A stretch of 41,528 bases of DNA from an uncultured Eubacterium sp. (GCA_945920185.1 CAMEJP010000015.1:1-41528); one strand, 5' to 3'. Shown: positions 1-8,721, counted from the first letter of the stretch. Numbers and translations are program-made. The notes: generated by a model from the letters alone, not told the origin.

Positions 1-333
1 TCCGCTCATTTTTGCCATAGGCACGCCAAAGCAGGCAACAAGCGGTGCAAGCACCAGCGAAGTCTTATCTCCGACGCCCCCCGTACTGTGTTTGTCAACC
101 TTCACTCCATCTATTCCTGACAAATCCACCATATCGCCGGAATGTGCCATAATCATAGTGAGATTAAGCGTTTCTTCATCATTCATTCCGTTAAAATATA
201 TAGCCATTAAAAGGGCGGACATCTGATAATCCGGTATCTCTCCCCTTACATATCCCATAACGGCAAACTCTATTTCTTCACGGCTGAGTGCCTGATTATT
301 CTTCTTTTTGTTGATAACATCGTACATTCTCAT
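1..333 (-). CDS. pdp: Pyrimidine-nucleoside phosphorylase, N-terminal part (runs off left edge)
   Basis: Phosphorolyses uridine, thymidine or deoxyuridine to base plus (deoxy)ribose-1-phosphate in cytoplasmic nucleoside salvage. Only the first 111 codons are inside the window and the frame is still open at base 1. The start [10 protein letters not shown] and the phosphate-binding segment [10 protein letters not shown] near residue 81 are typical of the thymidine/pyrimidine phosphorylase family. The ATG at 331-333 is preceded by a GGAG about 10 bases upstream. It lies 32 bases downstream of deoB in the same direction, and the two reactions are consecutive: this enzyme makes (deoxy)ribose-1-phosphate, which DeoB isomerises. 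Specificity (Pdp versus thymidine-specific DeoA) cannot be settled from this fragment. Confidence 0.9.
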   Translation of the reverse strand, partial: MRMYDVINKKKNNQALSREEIEFAVMGYVRGEIPDYQMSALLMAIYFNGMNDEETLNLTMIMAHSGDMVDLSGIDGVKVDKHSTGGVGDKTSLVLAPLVACFGVPMAKMSG

Positions 334-365
334 ATTTTACTTTTTCTCCATTTCGCAAAGCTGTA

Positions 366-1541
366 TTATGCCTTTATTTCATCATAAAAGCTGTTTCCGT
401 ATCCCACAGGCTGTGTTCCAAGCATATCCGCAACCGTCTGACCGATATCCGCAAAGGTTGACCTTGTTCCGAGATTTACCCCCGCCCTGACAGGTTTTCC
501 GTAAATAAGCATAGGCACATACTCTCTTGAGTGGTCGGTGCTTGGAGTGGTAGGGTCACATCCGTGGTCCGCAGTTATTATAAGCACATCTTCTTCCTTC
601 ATTTCTGACATTATCTCCGGAAGTCTTTCATCAAACTCTCTAAGACCTCTTGCATATCCGTCTACGTCGTTTCTGTGTCCCCATTTCATGTCAAATTCCA
701 CAAGATTTGTGTATATAAGACCGCTTGAAACTTCATCCATATATTTAAGGGTGACATCTATTCCGTCCTGATTATCTTTGGTGTGAAGTGCCGTTGTAAT
801 TCCTACTCCGGCAAATATATCCTCGATTTTTCCGACAGCGGCAACGGTAAGTCCCGCATCTTTTATCTTTACAAGCACATTGTCGTGTGACGGTTCAAGC
901 GAAAAATCCCTTCTGTTGGCAGTCCTCTCAAAACCGTTTTCCGTCTTCACAAAAGGTCTTGCGATTACTCTTGCGACAGCATTTTCACCGGTAAGCATTT
1001 CACGTGCAATCCTGCATATGCGGTACTGTTCTTCCACAGGGTATATACTCTCATCCATGGCTATCTGAAACACGCTGTCTGCCGATGTATAAACTATCGG
1101 AAAATGTGTACTTCTGTGTTCGTCGCCAAGCCGTTTTATGATTTCCGTTCCTGAAGCAGTACAGTTTCCGAGTACGCCGCCAACGCCTGTTCTTTTGACA
1201 AATTCGTCTATTATATCCTGCGGGAATCCGTCAGGATAGGTAGGAAAAGGATTTGGTGAATATATTCCCGCCATCTCCCAATGTCCTATTGTGGTATCCT
1301 TTCCGCGTGAAGCCTCCTTCATTCTGGCAAACGCTCCCACAGGTTCTTTGCAAGGTCTTATGCCTGTCATTCCGTCTATATTTCCAAGTCCCAGTTTTTC
1401 CATATTGGGAAGAGAAAGTCCTCCGACTGCCTTTGAAATATTGCCAAGCGTATTACTTCCCGTATCGTTATATTGTGCAGCGTCAGGCATTTCTCCCATA
1501 CCTACGCTGTCAAGTACTGTCCAAATCACTCTTTTTACCAT
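366..1541 (-). CDS. deoB: Phosphopentomutase
   Basis: Interconverts (deoxy)ribose-1-phosphate and the 5-phosphate, linking nucleoside breakdown to the pentose phosphate pathway. The 391-residue product starts MVKRVIWTVLDSVGMGEM, the usual DeoB N-terminus with the metal-binding Asp of the alkaline-phosphatase superfamily, and has GHWEM near residue 86, a FDMKWGHRND segment and an ADHGCDPTTPSTDHSRE metal-site segment near the C-terminus. I chose the ATG at 1539-1541 because GGGTG sits at proper spacing before it; an upstream in-frame ATG at 1559 would add six residues, lacks a good site and is not family-like. It is first in an operon with pdp, behind a consensus promoter at 1580-1608. Confidence 0.96.
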   Translation of the reverse strand: MVKRVIWTVLDSVGMGEMPDAAQYNDTGSNTLGNISKAVGGLSLPNMEKLGLGNIDGMTGIRPCKEPVGAFARMKEASRGKDTTIGHWEMAGIYSPNPFPTYPDGFPQDIIDEFVKRTGVGGVLGNCTASGTEIIKRLGDEHRSTHFPIVYTSADSVFQIAMDESIYPVEEQYRICRIAREMLTGENAVARVIARPFVKTENGFERTANRRDFSLEPSHDNVLVKIKDAGLTVAAVGKIEDIFAGVGITTALHTKDNQDGIDVTLKYMDEVSSGLIYTNLVEFDMKWGHRNDVDGYARGLREFDERLPEIMSEMKEEDVLIITADHGCDPTTPSTDHSREYVPMLIYGKPVRAGVNLGTRSTFADIGQTVADMLGTQPVGYGNSFYDEIKA

Positions 1542-1579
1542 AAATATCACCCTTTCCACACATTTCTATATATGTTATT

Positions 1580-1608
1580 ATTATATAACAAATGTATTTT
1601 TTTATCAA
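1580..1608 (-). promoter_or_regulatory. Sigma-A type promoter for deoB-pdp
   Basis: On the minus strand TTGATA (1603-1608) and TATAAT (1580-1585) are separated by exactly 17 bases. It lies about 40 bases upstream of the deoB start and is divergent from the aroF promoter. Confidence 0.75.
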
Positions 1609-1631
1609 CTTGAAGTATTTTGTCCAAAAAC

Positions 1632-1663
1632 TTGTAGACATTTAATATCAGTTGTATTATAAT
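1632..1663 (+). promoter_or_regulatory. Probable promoter for aroF
   Basis: TTGTAG (1632-1637) is followed after 17 bases by TATTAT (1655-1660); a TATAAT at 1658-1663 is an alternative -10 with a long spacer. Transcription would start around 1667, giving a leader of only about 35 bases, too short for a T-box or riboswitch. Confidence 0.55.
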
Positions 1664-1676
1664 ACTTTAAAGTATT
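1661..1676. promoter_or_regulatory. 16-bp perfect palindrome at the aroF start region
   Basis: AATACTTTAAAGTATT is a perfect inverted repeat lying right after the aroF -10 and over the predicted transcription start, where a repressor dimer would bind. It is AT-only apart from one C and one G, so chance is possible. No known regulator is assigned. Confidence 0.35.
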
Positions 1677-1700
1677 AAAGTGAAAAGGAGGACTCAGAAA

Positions 1701-2729
1701 ATGGGTTTTGAATTTGTCAGAAAACTTCCGGTGCCAAAGGAGATTAAGGCTGAGTATCCTGTTTCTCCGGAAATTGCAGCACTGAAGGAAAAGAGAGATG
1801 CCGAGATTAAGGATATTATATCAGGTGCTTCAGATAAATTTCTTGTAATTGTAGGTCCTTGTTCTGCCGATAACGAAGACGCGGTTAAGGATTATACATT
1901 AAGACTTGCACGTGTTCAGGAAAAAGTAAGCGATAAGCTCCTTATAGTTCCAAGAGTGTACACTAACAAGCCAAGGACCACGGGACTCGGATACAAGGGT
2001 ATGCTTCATCAGCCGGACCCTACAAAGGCTCCTGACCTGCTTCAGGGTGTTATTGCAATCAGAAAAATGCACATCGATATCATCAACGAAACACATCTTA
2101 CAACTGCCGACGAGATGTTATATCCTGAAAACTACTGGTATCTTGCCGATGTACTTTCTTATGTTGCAGTAGGTGCGCGTTCCGTTGAGGACCAGCAGCA
2201 CCGCCTTACCGTAAGCGGTATGGATGTTCCGGCAGGTATGAAGAATCCTACCAGCGGCGACTATTCCGTTATGCTTAACTCTGTTGTTGCAGCGCAGGCA
2301 GCACACAACTTCATATACAGAGGCTGGGAAGTCAATACTGCAGGAAACGAGTATGCTCACACAATTCTTCGCGGTGCCGTGAACAAGCATGGACAGTCTA
2401 TTCCAAATTATCATTACGAAGATTTAAGACGACTCTTTGAGATGTACGAAAAATTTGATGTAAAGAATAAAGCTACCATTATCGACGCTAACCACAGCAA
2501 CTCGAACAAGCAGTTCAAGGAGCAGATAAGAATAGTAAAGGAAGTTCTGCACAGCAAACGTCACTCTGCGGACATCAATAAGCTGGTAAAGGGCGTAATG
2601 ATTGAAAGCTACATTGAAGAAGGCTGCCAAAAAATTTCAGAAAATGTATACGGCAAATCCATAACCGACCCTTGTCTCGGATGGGATGATACGGAAAAGC
2701 TTCTCTACGATATAGCTGAACTTCTATAA
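1701..2729 (+). CDS. aroF: 3-deoxy-7-phosphoheptulonate (DAHP) synthase, class I AroFGH type
   Basis: Condenses phosphoenolpyruvate and erythrose-4-phosphate to DAHP, the first step of the shikimate pathway. The 342-residue product matches the length of the E. coli AroF/G/H type. Visible family motifs are GPCSADNEDAV near residue 58, the substrate-binding VPRVYTNKPRTTGLGYKGM near residue 84, GARSVEDQQHR near residue 154 and IDANHSNSNK near residue 259. The ATG at 1701 was chosen because AAAGGAGG at 1684-1691 is its ribosome binding site; the in-frame GTG at 1680 lies upstream of that site. It is a single-gene plus-strand unit set between minus-strand deoB and xerD, with its own promoter and terminator. 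Which aromatic amino acid inhibits it cannot be read from sequence by eye. Confidence 0.95.
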   Translation: MGFEFVRKLPVPKEIKAEYPVSPEIAALKEKRDAEIKDIISGASDKFLVIVGPCSADNEDAVKDYTLRLARVQEKVSDKLLIVPRVYTNKPRTTGLGYKGMLHQPDPTKAPDLLQGVIAIRKMHIDIINETHLTTADEMLYPENYWYLADVLSYVAVGARSVEDQQHRLTVSGMDVPAGMKNPTSGDYSVMLNSVVAAQAAHNFIYRGWEVNTAGNEYAHTILRGAVNKHGQSIPNYHYEDLRRLFEMYEKFDVKNKATIIDANHSNSNKQFKEQIRIVKEVLHSKRHSADINKLVKGVMIESYIEEGCQKISENVYGKSITDPCLGWDDTEKLLYDIAELL

Positions 2730-2772
2730 TATTAAAATCATAAAACTGCCTTGTCCGGCAGTATACAACCAA

Positions 2773-2830
2773 CGGGGCTGTTGCACTTGTTACTGAGTAC
2801 AACAGCCCCGATTTTGTGTCTATTTTATTT
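2773..2830 (+). terminator. Rho-independent terminator of aroF
   Basis: CGGGGCTGTTG (2773-2783) pairs perfectly with CAACAGCCCCG (2800-2810), followed by ATTTTGTGTCTATTTT. It lies between convergent aroF and xerD. A smaller hairpin (CTGCC 2746-2750 with GGCAG 2757-2761) precedes it. Confidence 0.85.
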
Positions 2831-2842
2831 TGTGTCTATTTT
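2811..2842. repeat. Perfect 16-bp tandem duplication
   Basis: ATTTTGTGTCTATTTT occurs twice head to tail (2811-2826 and 2827-2842) directly after the aroF terminator stem, duplicating its T-rich tail. It stops 15 bases before the xerD stop codon. Confidence 0.9.
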
Positions 2843-2857
2843 ATAAGATATACCTAA

Positions 2858-3745
2858 TTACAATCTCGGATGTGTCTGATTGTATACAGCTCTCAGCCTG
2901 TCACTGCTTAACTTTGCATACATCTGTGTTGTAGATATATCCGAATGTCCAAGCATTTCCTGAACAGCTCTTAAGTCTGCTCCGTTTTCCACAAGATGTG
3001 CCGCAAATGAATGTCTGAATATATGCGGTGTAATCTCCGACTGTATGCCGGCTTGTTCTCCATAAAACTTAAGAAGCTTCCAAAAGCCCTGCCTGCTCAT
3101 CTTCTCGCCCTGACAGTTAGTAAAGAGGTACTCATTATCCTTATCTTTTACAAGTTTATCTCTTGAATTTTCAAGATAATTTTTAACAGCCTTTTTAGCA
3201 GTATCGCCAAACGGTATAATTCTCTCTCTCTTTCCTTCCTGATATACAATAAGATAATTCATATCAATATTTATATCCTCGAGTTTAAGATTAATAAGTT
3301 CCGTAACTCTGATACCCGTGGCATACAAAAGCTCCAGCATTGCCTTGTCTCTGATTTCCTTAGGTGCAGAACCTGACGGCTGGTCGAGAAGCCTTGTCAT
3401 CTCTTCAACGGTAAGCACTTCCGGCAGCTTCTTTTCTACCTTTGGCGGCTTTAAAAGATCAGTAGGCTCTTTGTCTATCTGATTAGAATTGTGCAGATAC
3501 TTAAAAAAAGCCTTCATAGATGCAACATAACGTGATATTGTCGTATTGGCGCGATTTTCCTTTTCAAGGTAAAGCATATAGGAATTCACATTTGTTTCCG
3601 TCACCTTGCTTACATCATCAATGCCGTTTTTATGAAAATATTCAGCCATCTTCATCAAATCTCTCTGGTAAGAGGTTTCAGTGTTGTAAGATGCCTTTTT
3701 ATCGTTATGTAAATAGTCTATAAATTCTTTAATCTCGGTTTCCAT
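2858..3745 (-). CDS. xerD: Site-specific tyrosine recombinase XerD
   Basis: Chromosome-dimer resolving recombinase that acts at dif with a partner XerC. The 295-residue protein has an N-terminal SAM-like DNA-binding domain (about 1-90) and a C-terminal catalytic domain with all tyrosine-recombinase residues visible: Arg in TGIRVTELINL, Lys in EGKRERIIP, HIFRH, LGHSDISTTQ and the nucleophile in MYAKLS. The second of two tandem ATGs is preferred because GGAGG is only 2 bases from the first. XerD rather than XerC is favoured by position: in Bacillus xerD (ripX) adjoins drm (deoB), spoIIM and nudF, all present here. It is not linked to any mobile element. A consensus promoter lies at 3785-3813. 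Confidence 0.9.
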   Translation of the reverse strand: METEIKEFIDYLHNDKKASYNTETSYQRDLMKMAEYFHKNGIDDVSKVTETNVNSYMLYLEKENRANTTISRYVASMKAFFKYLHNSNQIDKEPTDLLKPPKVEKKLPEVLTVEEMTRLLDQPSGSAPKEIRDKAMLELLYATGIRVTELINLKLEDINIDMNYLIVYQEGKRERIIPFGDTAKKAVKNYLENSRDKLVKDKDNEYLFTNCQGEKMSRQGFWKLLKFYGEQAGIQSEITPHIFRHSFAAHLVENGADLRAVQEMLGHSDISTTQMYAKLSSDRLRAVYNQTHPRL

Positions 3746-3784
3746 CATTTCCTCCGTTTATCCATAAAGGTATGTACTAGGCTA

Positions 3785-3813
3785 ATTATAATATTATGTT
3801 TCAAATAAAGCAA
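3785..3813 (-). promoter_or_regulatory. Promoter for xerD
   Basis: On the minus strand TTGCTT (3808-3813) and TATAAT (3785-3790) are spaced by 17 bases in the gap between spoIIM and xerD, so xerD can be transcribed apart from the genes upstream of it. Confidence 0.65.
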
Positions 3814-3819
3814 TAGTTT

Positions 3820-4329
3820 TTACATTATATCAACTAACTTTTTTAGAAGTTCGGCATTCAAAAAACACTCGCTCAGCACTCCTGCCAGCGCCAGAATTAC
3901 TATTTTCCAAAAGCGTCCGTGTAAAAAAGGATTGTCCCTTTTTGACACAATTAAAGCAATCAGCATATATGACAATATGTAAAAAATGTAATGTGGAAAT
4001 ATGCTTAAAAGATAGATTCCTACTCCTTTTATTCCATACGTCCTCACATTTACAGCCGCCACAAAAGCTATTTGAAATCCAAAATATCCCATATAGATAT
4101 CAAAAAGCTGTCTTCCGAATGCAACAAAACAAAAAAGCAACAGTATAAGGTATACAACAAATCTATTGCACACCACACCTACCGCATAACCAAATCCTCT
4201 GTCACAAAGTTGTGAGTACCATTCGGTGCTGTCGTAGGTCATACCGTTGCCTTTAATAAGCATAAAACAGTAAGAAGCTGTTCCAAGTATTATTCCTATG
4301 TAGTAAAAAATCAATGCTTCCCTTTTCAT
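3820..4329 (-). CDS. spoIIM: Stage II sporulation protein M-like membrane protein
   Basis: SpoIIM anchors the SpoIID-SpoIIP peptidoglycan-degrading machine that drives engulfment of the forespore. The product is 169 residues with about four or five hydrophobic segments, beginning just after MKREALIFYY. The segment GIKGVGIYLLSIFPHYIFYI resembles the conserved glycine-rich, FP-containing loop of the SpoIIM/DUF95 family, and GVLSECFLNAELLKK near the end resembles its C-terminal region. It is shorter and more divergent than the roughly 210-residue Bacillus protein. Its place between nudF and xerD is that of Bacillus spoIIM, which carries much of the weight of this call. A weak AAGGTG precedes the ATG. 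Confidence 0.78.
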   Translation of the reverse strand: MKREALIFYYIGIILGTASYCFMLIKGNGMTYDSTEWYSQLCDRGFGYAVGVVCNRFVVYLILLLFCFVAFGRQLFDIYMGYFGFQIAFVAAVNVRTYGIKGVGIYLLSIFPHYIFYILSYMLIALIVSKRDNPFLHGRFWKIVILALAGVLSECFLNAELLKKLVDIM

Positions 4330-4373
4330 ATTGCACCTTCATCAAATATATTTATCCCAAGAGATATATTTGA

Positions 4374-4922
4374 TTATATGTTACTGTTGCAATATTTATT
4401 CTTGTACGCCATAATGGCTGATACTGTCTTTGAATCCTGTATTTTACAGTCATATATCATCCGGCAGAGCTCATCAACAGTATATTCTTCCAATTCTATT
4501 TCTTCATCTTCATCAAATTTCTGATGTGTAGGAACGAGATTTCTTGCTACAAATACATCTATGCGCTCATTACAGAATGCAACCGTCGTATAGAGTGATA
4601 CAAGAATTTCCATATCATCGCTCTTATATCCTGTTTCCTCTTCAAGTTCTCTTCGGGCAGCGTCTATAAAAGCTTCGTCGGTTCCGTTTCTTCCTCCGGC
4701 AGGTATCTCTATGGTTTCCCTGTCAAGGGCGTTTCGATACTGTCTTACCATAATGATTTTGCCTTCATCAGTAACAGGAACTACTGCCGCTGCTCCTTTA
4801 TGCCCTATAAAGTCCCATTCCGCTATATTTCCGTTTTTGGGAATCCTTACGGTATCCTTGTAAACATCTATAATTGAGCAATGCTTTACAAGCTCTCTGT
4901 TTAATCTCTCAACCTTTTCCAT
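4374..4922 (-). CDS. nudF: ADP-ribose pyrophosphatase, Nudix family
   Basis: Hydrolyses ADP-ribose to AMP and ribose-5-phosphate in the cytoplasm. The 182-residue protein contains a complete Nudix box: the G of GGRNGTDE, five residues, E, seven residues, then RELEEETGY (about residues 78-100). The start region (KDTVRIPKNGNIAEWDFIGH) and the following substrate strand (VVPVTDEGKIIMVRQYR) fit the NudF/TrgB-like ADP-ribose subgroup. GGAGG precedes the ATG by six bases, and the start lies 12 bases past the proC stop, so the two are cotranscribed. Exact substrate is inferred from family and from the Bacillus-like neighbourhood with spoIIM and xerD. Confidence 0.88.
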   Translation of the reverse strand: MEKVERLNRELVKHCSIIDVYKDTVRIPKNGNIAEWDFIGHKGAAAVVPVTDEGKIIMVRQYRNALDRETIEIPAGGRNGTDEAFIDAARRELEEETGYKSDDMEILVSLYTTVAFCNERIDVFVARNLVPTHQKFDEDEEIELEEYTVDELCRMIYDCKIQDSKTVSAIMAYKNKYCNSNI

Positions 4923-4934
4923 GGATTTCCTCCG

Positions 4935-5732
4935 CTACATTCTGGTGCATTTTTCATAGCACTTATCCGTAGCCTTTATGACAGCATTTCTAAAGCCGCA
5001 CTCTTCAAGAGCTGCCACACCTGCTATGGTAGTACCGCCAGGAGAGCATACCTTATCCTTAAGCAAGCCGGGATGCTCTTTGGTTTCAAGCACCATTTTT
5101 GCAGAGCCAAGCACGGTCTGAGCCACAAGTTCATAAGCCATATCACGTTTTATTCCGTACTTGACCACACTGTCTGCAAGCGCTTCAATAAACATATAGA
5201 CATATGCCGGTGAGCTTCCGCTGGCACAGACAACTGCATCCATCATATTTTCATCAACAGTTACCACCTTGCCAAATGAATTAAAAAATTTGTTGACGGT
5301 AGCTATTTCTTCATCGCTGAATTTATCATGGTCATAACATATGCCTGTCATTCCTTCGTTTACAAGTGCAGGTGTATTTGGCATAGCTCTTATGACTCTT
5401 ACATAGTCAGGCAGATTTTCGGCAAAATACGCAAGTGTCTTTCCTGCATCGATTGATATCACTACCTGTTCCGAAGTGATTCTATCCTTTATCTCATCAA
5501 GCACTTCCTGCATATACTGAGGCTTTACTGCCAATATGACATACTTTGAAGCCTCAACACATTGAGTATTGCTTTCGACGCATTCAACTCCGATTTCCTT
5601 AGAAAAACTATGCATCTTTTCTTTATTGGCTTCCGAAAACACTATATCTTCTTTTGAGAATACATTTGAAGCACCTTTAAGCATGGCGCTTCCCATATTT
5701 CCCATTCCTATAAAACCAAATATTTTATCCAT
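4935..5732 (-). CDS. proC: Pyrroline-5-carboxylate reductase
   Basis: Last step of proline synthesis: reduces pyrroline-5-carboxylate to proline with NAD(P)H. The 265-residue product begins MDKIFGFIGMGNMGSAMLKG, a Rossmann nucleotide-binding fold, followed by ILAVKPQYM, RAMPNTPALV and the C-terminal family signature around SPGGTTIAGVAALEECGFR. The second ATG (5730-5732) is better spaced from AAGG than the ATG three codons earlier. It overlaps or abuts the end of the upstream aminotransferase gene, whose TAA is at 5744-5746. The proA and proB genes are not in the window. Confidence 0.95.
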   Translation of the reverse strand: MDKIFGFIGMGNMGSAMLKGASNVFSKEDIVFSEANKEKMHSFSKEIGVECVESNTQCVEASKYVILAVKPQYMQEVLDEIKDRITSEQVVISIDAGKTLAYFAENLPDYVRVIRAMPNTPALVNEGMTGICYDHDKFSDEEIATVNKFFNSFGKVVTVDENMMDAVVCASGSSPAYVYMFIEALADSVVKYGIKRDMAYELVAQTVLGSAKMVLETKEHPGLLKDKVCSPGGTTIAGVAALEECGFRNAVIKATDKCYEKCTRM

Positions 5733-5743
5733 ATGCAACATCC

Positions 5744-7024
5744 TTAACCCAGCAATTTTTCAACAGTAACAAGTTTAACGCAAAGTGCAAAAAGCTTTGC
5801 CGCTTTCTCCATTTCCTCCGGTGTAGGGAAAGAAGGAGCTATTCTTATATTGGTATCCTTAGGATCTTTTCCGTACGGATATGTTGCGCCTGCACCTGTC
5901 ATTACCACGCCTGCTTCCTTACACTTAGCCACAATGGCTTTTGCACATCCTTCCATAGCTTCAAAGGATATAAAATATCCGCCAAGAGGCTTAGTCCATG
6001 AAGCTATTTCGAGGTCTGAAAGTTCACTGTCGAGAACCTGAAGTACGGCTTCAAACTTAGGACGCATAATGTCTGCGTGTTTCTTCATATGTGCCTTTAT
6101 TCCATCTATATTTTTGAAATATCTTGCATGTCTTAACTGGTTTATCTTGTCATAGCCGATAGTCTGAATAGTCATCTGCTTTTTGATATACTCAATATTT
6201 GTCAGCGATGTTGCCATAGCTGCTATACCGCCTCCGGCAAAAGTAACCTTTGATGTAGAACAAAATTCATATACCATATCATGGTTGCCTGCCTTTTCAC
6301 ACTCAGAAAGAATTTCAAGAAGTGACGCTTTTTTATCGTCATACAAATCATGAACAACATATGCGTTATCCCAGAATATTCTGAAATCCTTTGCTGCCGG
6401 CTTAAGTGATGCAAATCTTCTTACCGTATCGTCTGAATATGTGTAACCCTGTGGATTTGAATACTTTGGAACACACCATATTCCTTTTATCGAATCATCT
6501 TTTTCTACAAGCTCCTCTATCATATCCATATCAGGGCCGTTTTCTGTCATAGGAACAGTTATCATCTCTATTCCAAAATGCTGCGTTATGGCAAAATGTC
6601 TGTCATAACCCGGTGCAGGACACAGGAATTTTACTTTATCAAGTTTGCACCAAGGTGTAGAGCCGCATACACCGTGAGTCATGGAACGTGACACCGTATC
6701 ATACATAATATTAAGGCTTGCATTACCGTAAACAATAACATTTTCCATCGGTACTTCAAGCATATCCGCCATAAGCTTTCTTGCTTCAGGAATACCTTCA
6801 AGACCGCCGTAGTTTCTGCAATCCACTCCGCCCTCTGTCTTCATATCAGATGAAGCATTAAGAACATCTAACATATCCATAGAAATATCAAGCTGTGAAG
6901 GTGTAGGCTTACCTCTGGACATATCAAGTTTAAGTCCCAAAGCCTTAGCATCTTCAAACTGTTTTTCCAACAATGCTTTTTCGTTCACTAATTCTTCTCT
7001 GCTCATCTGCACATAAGTTTTCAT
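5744..7024 (-). CDS. PLP-dependent aminotransferase (AspT/MocR-like class Ib, probable aspartate or alanine aminotransferase)
   Basis: Transaminase of fold type I, 426 residues. Visible features are the N-terminal LKLDMSRGKPTPSQLD, YGGLEGIPEARK, the cofactor-site regions NPQGYTYSDD and WDNAYVVHDL, and the Schiff-base lysine in CSTSKVTFAGGG. The glycine-rich RNYGGLEG and overall layout match the actinobacterial/clostridial AspT group (the alanine/aspartate aminotransferase family related to the MocR C-terminal domain), not classical AspC. The ATG at 7022-7024 has AGGAGG eight bases upstream; an upstream in-frame start at 7087 would add 21 unlikely residues. It heads the group with proC, nudF and spoIIM. 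The amino donor cannot be fixed from sequence. Confidence 0.85.
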   Translation of the reverse strand: MKTYVQMSREELVNEKALLEKQFEDAKALGLKLDMSRGKPTPSQLDISMDMLDVLNASSDMKTEGGVDCRNYGGLEGIPEARKLMADMLEVPMENVIVYGNASLNIMYDTVSRSMTHGVCGSTPWCKLDKVKFLCPAPGYDRHFAITQHFGIEMITVPMTENGPDMDMIEELVEKDDSIKGIWCVPKYSNPQGYTYSDDTVRRFASLKPAAKDFRIFWDNAYVVHDLYDDKKASLLEILSECEKAGNHDMVYEFCSTSKVTFAGGGIAAMATSLTNIEYIKKQMTIQTIGYDKINQLRHARYFKNIDGIKAHMKKHADIMRPKFEAVLQVLDSELSDLEIASWTKPLGGYFISFEAMEGCAKAIVAKCKEAGVVMTGAGATYPYGKDPKDTNIRIAPSFPTPEEMEKAAKLFALCVKLVTVEKLLG

Positions 7025-7063
7025 CTTAATGGCCTCCTGTAATCTAATAATCAAAACTATTTT

Positions 7064-7091
7064 ATTATATAACTTTACTTTTTGCAATAAA
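7064..7091 (-). promoter_or_regulatory. Possible promoter for the aminotransferase-proC group
   Basis: A TATAAT (7064-7069 on minus) lies 40 bases upstream of the start codon, with TTTATT 16 bases further upstream (7086-7091). The -35 match is weak, but the site sits just after the rny terminator, where a promoter is expected. Confidence 0.45.
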
Positions 7092-7106
7092 ATTCTGTGC
7101 TTTATT

Positions 7107-7158
7107 TAAAAAAATACGCCAAATGTGCGAATTTATAATTTCAACACATTCAGCGCAT
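7107..7158 (-). terminator. Rho-independent terminator of rny
   Basis: On the minus strand ATGCGCTGAATGTG (7145-7158) pairs over 14 positions, with three G-U pairs, with CACATTTGGCGTAT (7114-7127), followed by a run of seven T. It begins seven bases after the rny stop. Confidence 0.8.
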
Positions 7159-7164
7159 ATAATT

Positions 7165-8721
7165 TTACTTTGCGTAATCAATTACTCTTGATTCACGAAT
7201 AACATTTACTTTAATTTGGCCCGGATATTCAAGTTCATTTTCAATCTGCTTAGAAATATCTCTAGCCATAAGTACCATGTCTGCATCGCTTACTGCTTCA
7301 GGAACTACCATAATTCTGACCTCACGACCAGCCTGAATAGCAAAAGACTTATCCACGCCCTTATGAGCGTTTGCAATATCTTCTAATTGTTTTAATCTGT
7401 TTGTATAAGCTTCAAGCGTTTCTTTTCTAGCACCAGGTCTTGCCGCTGATATAGTATCCGCAGCCTGAACAAGACAGGCAATAAGGCTTTCCGGTTCAAC
7501 ATCACCATGATGTGATTCAACTGAATTGATAACTATCGGAGACTCTTTGTACTTTCTGCACAATTCAACGCCTAATTGTACATGTGAGCCTTCCATTTCG
7601 TGGTCTACCGCTTTACCGATATCATGGAGTAAGCCTGCTCTCTTAGCAGTTCTAACATCAACACCGATTTCAGCAGCCAACAAACCGGCTAACAACGCCA
7701 CCTCGATTGAATGTTTTAACGCATTTTGTCCATAGCTTGTTCTGAATTTCATCTTACCGAGCAGTTTAACCAACTCAGGATGAATTCCGTGAACACCAAC
7801 TTCTATGGTTGCAGCTTCACCTTCCTCACGAATCATCATTTCAACTTCTCTTTGAGCCTTTTCAACCATCTCTTCAATCTTAGCTGGATGAATACGACCA
7901 TCGACAATCAACTTTTCAAGAGCTATACGAGCTACCTCACGTCTTATAGGGTCAAAGCCCGATAAGATAACCGCTTCCGGAGTATCATCAATAATGAGAT
8001 CCACACCTGTCAATGTCTCCAAAGTACGAATATTTCTACCTTCTCGTCCGATAATTCGTCCTTTCATCTCATCACTTGGCAACTGTACTACCGAAATAGT
8101 AGACTCAGCCACCTGGTCTGCGGCACATTTCTGTATAGCCGTAACCACATACTCTTTCGCTTTCTTATAAGCGTCTTCCTTAGCTCTACTCTCTAATTCT
8201 TTAACAAGAATAGCAGTATCATGCTTTACTTCTTCTTCAACAGTTTTCAAAAGACATTCTTTTGCTTGTTCAGAGGTTAATCCAGATATTCTCTCGAGTT
8301 CCTGTACTCGTTTCTGACCAAGTGCTTCAACTTCCTTCTTGTACTTCTGAAGTTCGTCTTCGCGCTTTGCCAAAGCCTGGTCACGCTTTTCAACCGACTC
8401 CATCTTCTTATCCAAAGCTTCTTCTTTAGTAAGAACACGTCGCTCATAGCGTTGTACTTCCGCTCTTCTCTCCTTGGTCTCTCTCTCTAACTCATTCTTA
8501 GTCTTAATCGACTCTTCCGTAGCTTCCAAGAGAGCTTCTCGCTTAGTAGTTTCAGCCTTTTTAAGAGCTTCGTCTATAATTTCCTTAGCCTGCTCTTCAG
8601 CATTACCTATCGTCTTTTCCGTAACCTTCTTGCGGTAAGATATTGCTAAAAACCAAGTTATGGGAACAGCGACCACGAGTGTAACCAATACCGATATGAT
8701 AACTGGTATCAGATTTGGCAC
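7165..8721 (-). CDS. rny: Ribonuclease Y
   Basis: Membrane-anchored endoribonuclease that starts mRNA decay in Firmicutes. The 518-residue protein has an N-terminal membrane helix (about 5-27), a long charged coiled coil (about 35-185), a KH RNA-binding domain with [12 protein letters not shown] (221-232) and an HD domain with [12 protein letters not shown] (catalytic HD at 366-367). Length is that of the family (about 520). The start is GTG at 8719-8721, placed 7 bases after AAGGAGG. It follows recX and has its own consensus promoter and a strong terminator. A short hairpin covers its ribosome binding site (see the separate entry). In Bacillus RNase Y acts with YlbF-family proteins; a YlbF homologue is encoded at 21920-22270. 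Confidence 0.97.
   Translation of the reverse strand: MPNLIPVIISVLVTLVVAVPITWFLAISYRKKVTEKTIGNAEEQAKEIIDEALKKAETTKREALLEATEESIKTKNELERETKERRAEVQRYERRVLTKEEALDKKMESVEKRDQALAKREDELQKYKKEVEALGQKRVQELERISGLTSEQAKECLLKTVEEEVKHDTAILVKELESRAKEDAYKKAKEYVVTAIQKCAADQVAESTISVVQLPSDEMKGRIIGREGRNIRTLETLTGVDLIIDDTPEAVILSGFDPIRREVARIALEKLIVDGRIHPAKIEEMVEKAQREVEMMIREEGEAATIEVGVHGIHPELVKLLGKMKFRTSYGQNALKHSIEVALLAGLLAAEIGVDVRTAKRAGLLHDIGKAVDHEMEGSHVQLGVELCRKYKESPIVINSVESHHGDVEPESLIACLVQAADTISAARPGARKETLEAYTNRLKQLEDIANAHKGVDKSFAIQAGREVRIMVVPEAVSDADMVLMARDISKQIENELEYPGQIKVNVIRESRVIDYAK

Noticed and set aside
1560..1700. T-box, riboswitch or attenuator before aroF
   Set aside because: The predicted leader is about 35 bases, too short, and no terminator hairpin is seen upstream of the gene.
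2858..3745. XerD as an integrase of a mobile element
   Set aside because: Synteny with spoIIM, nudF and deoB is that of chromosomal xerD; no att repeats or phage genes are present.
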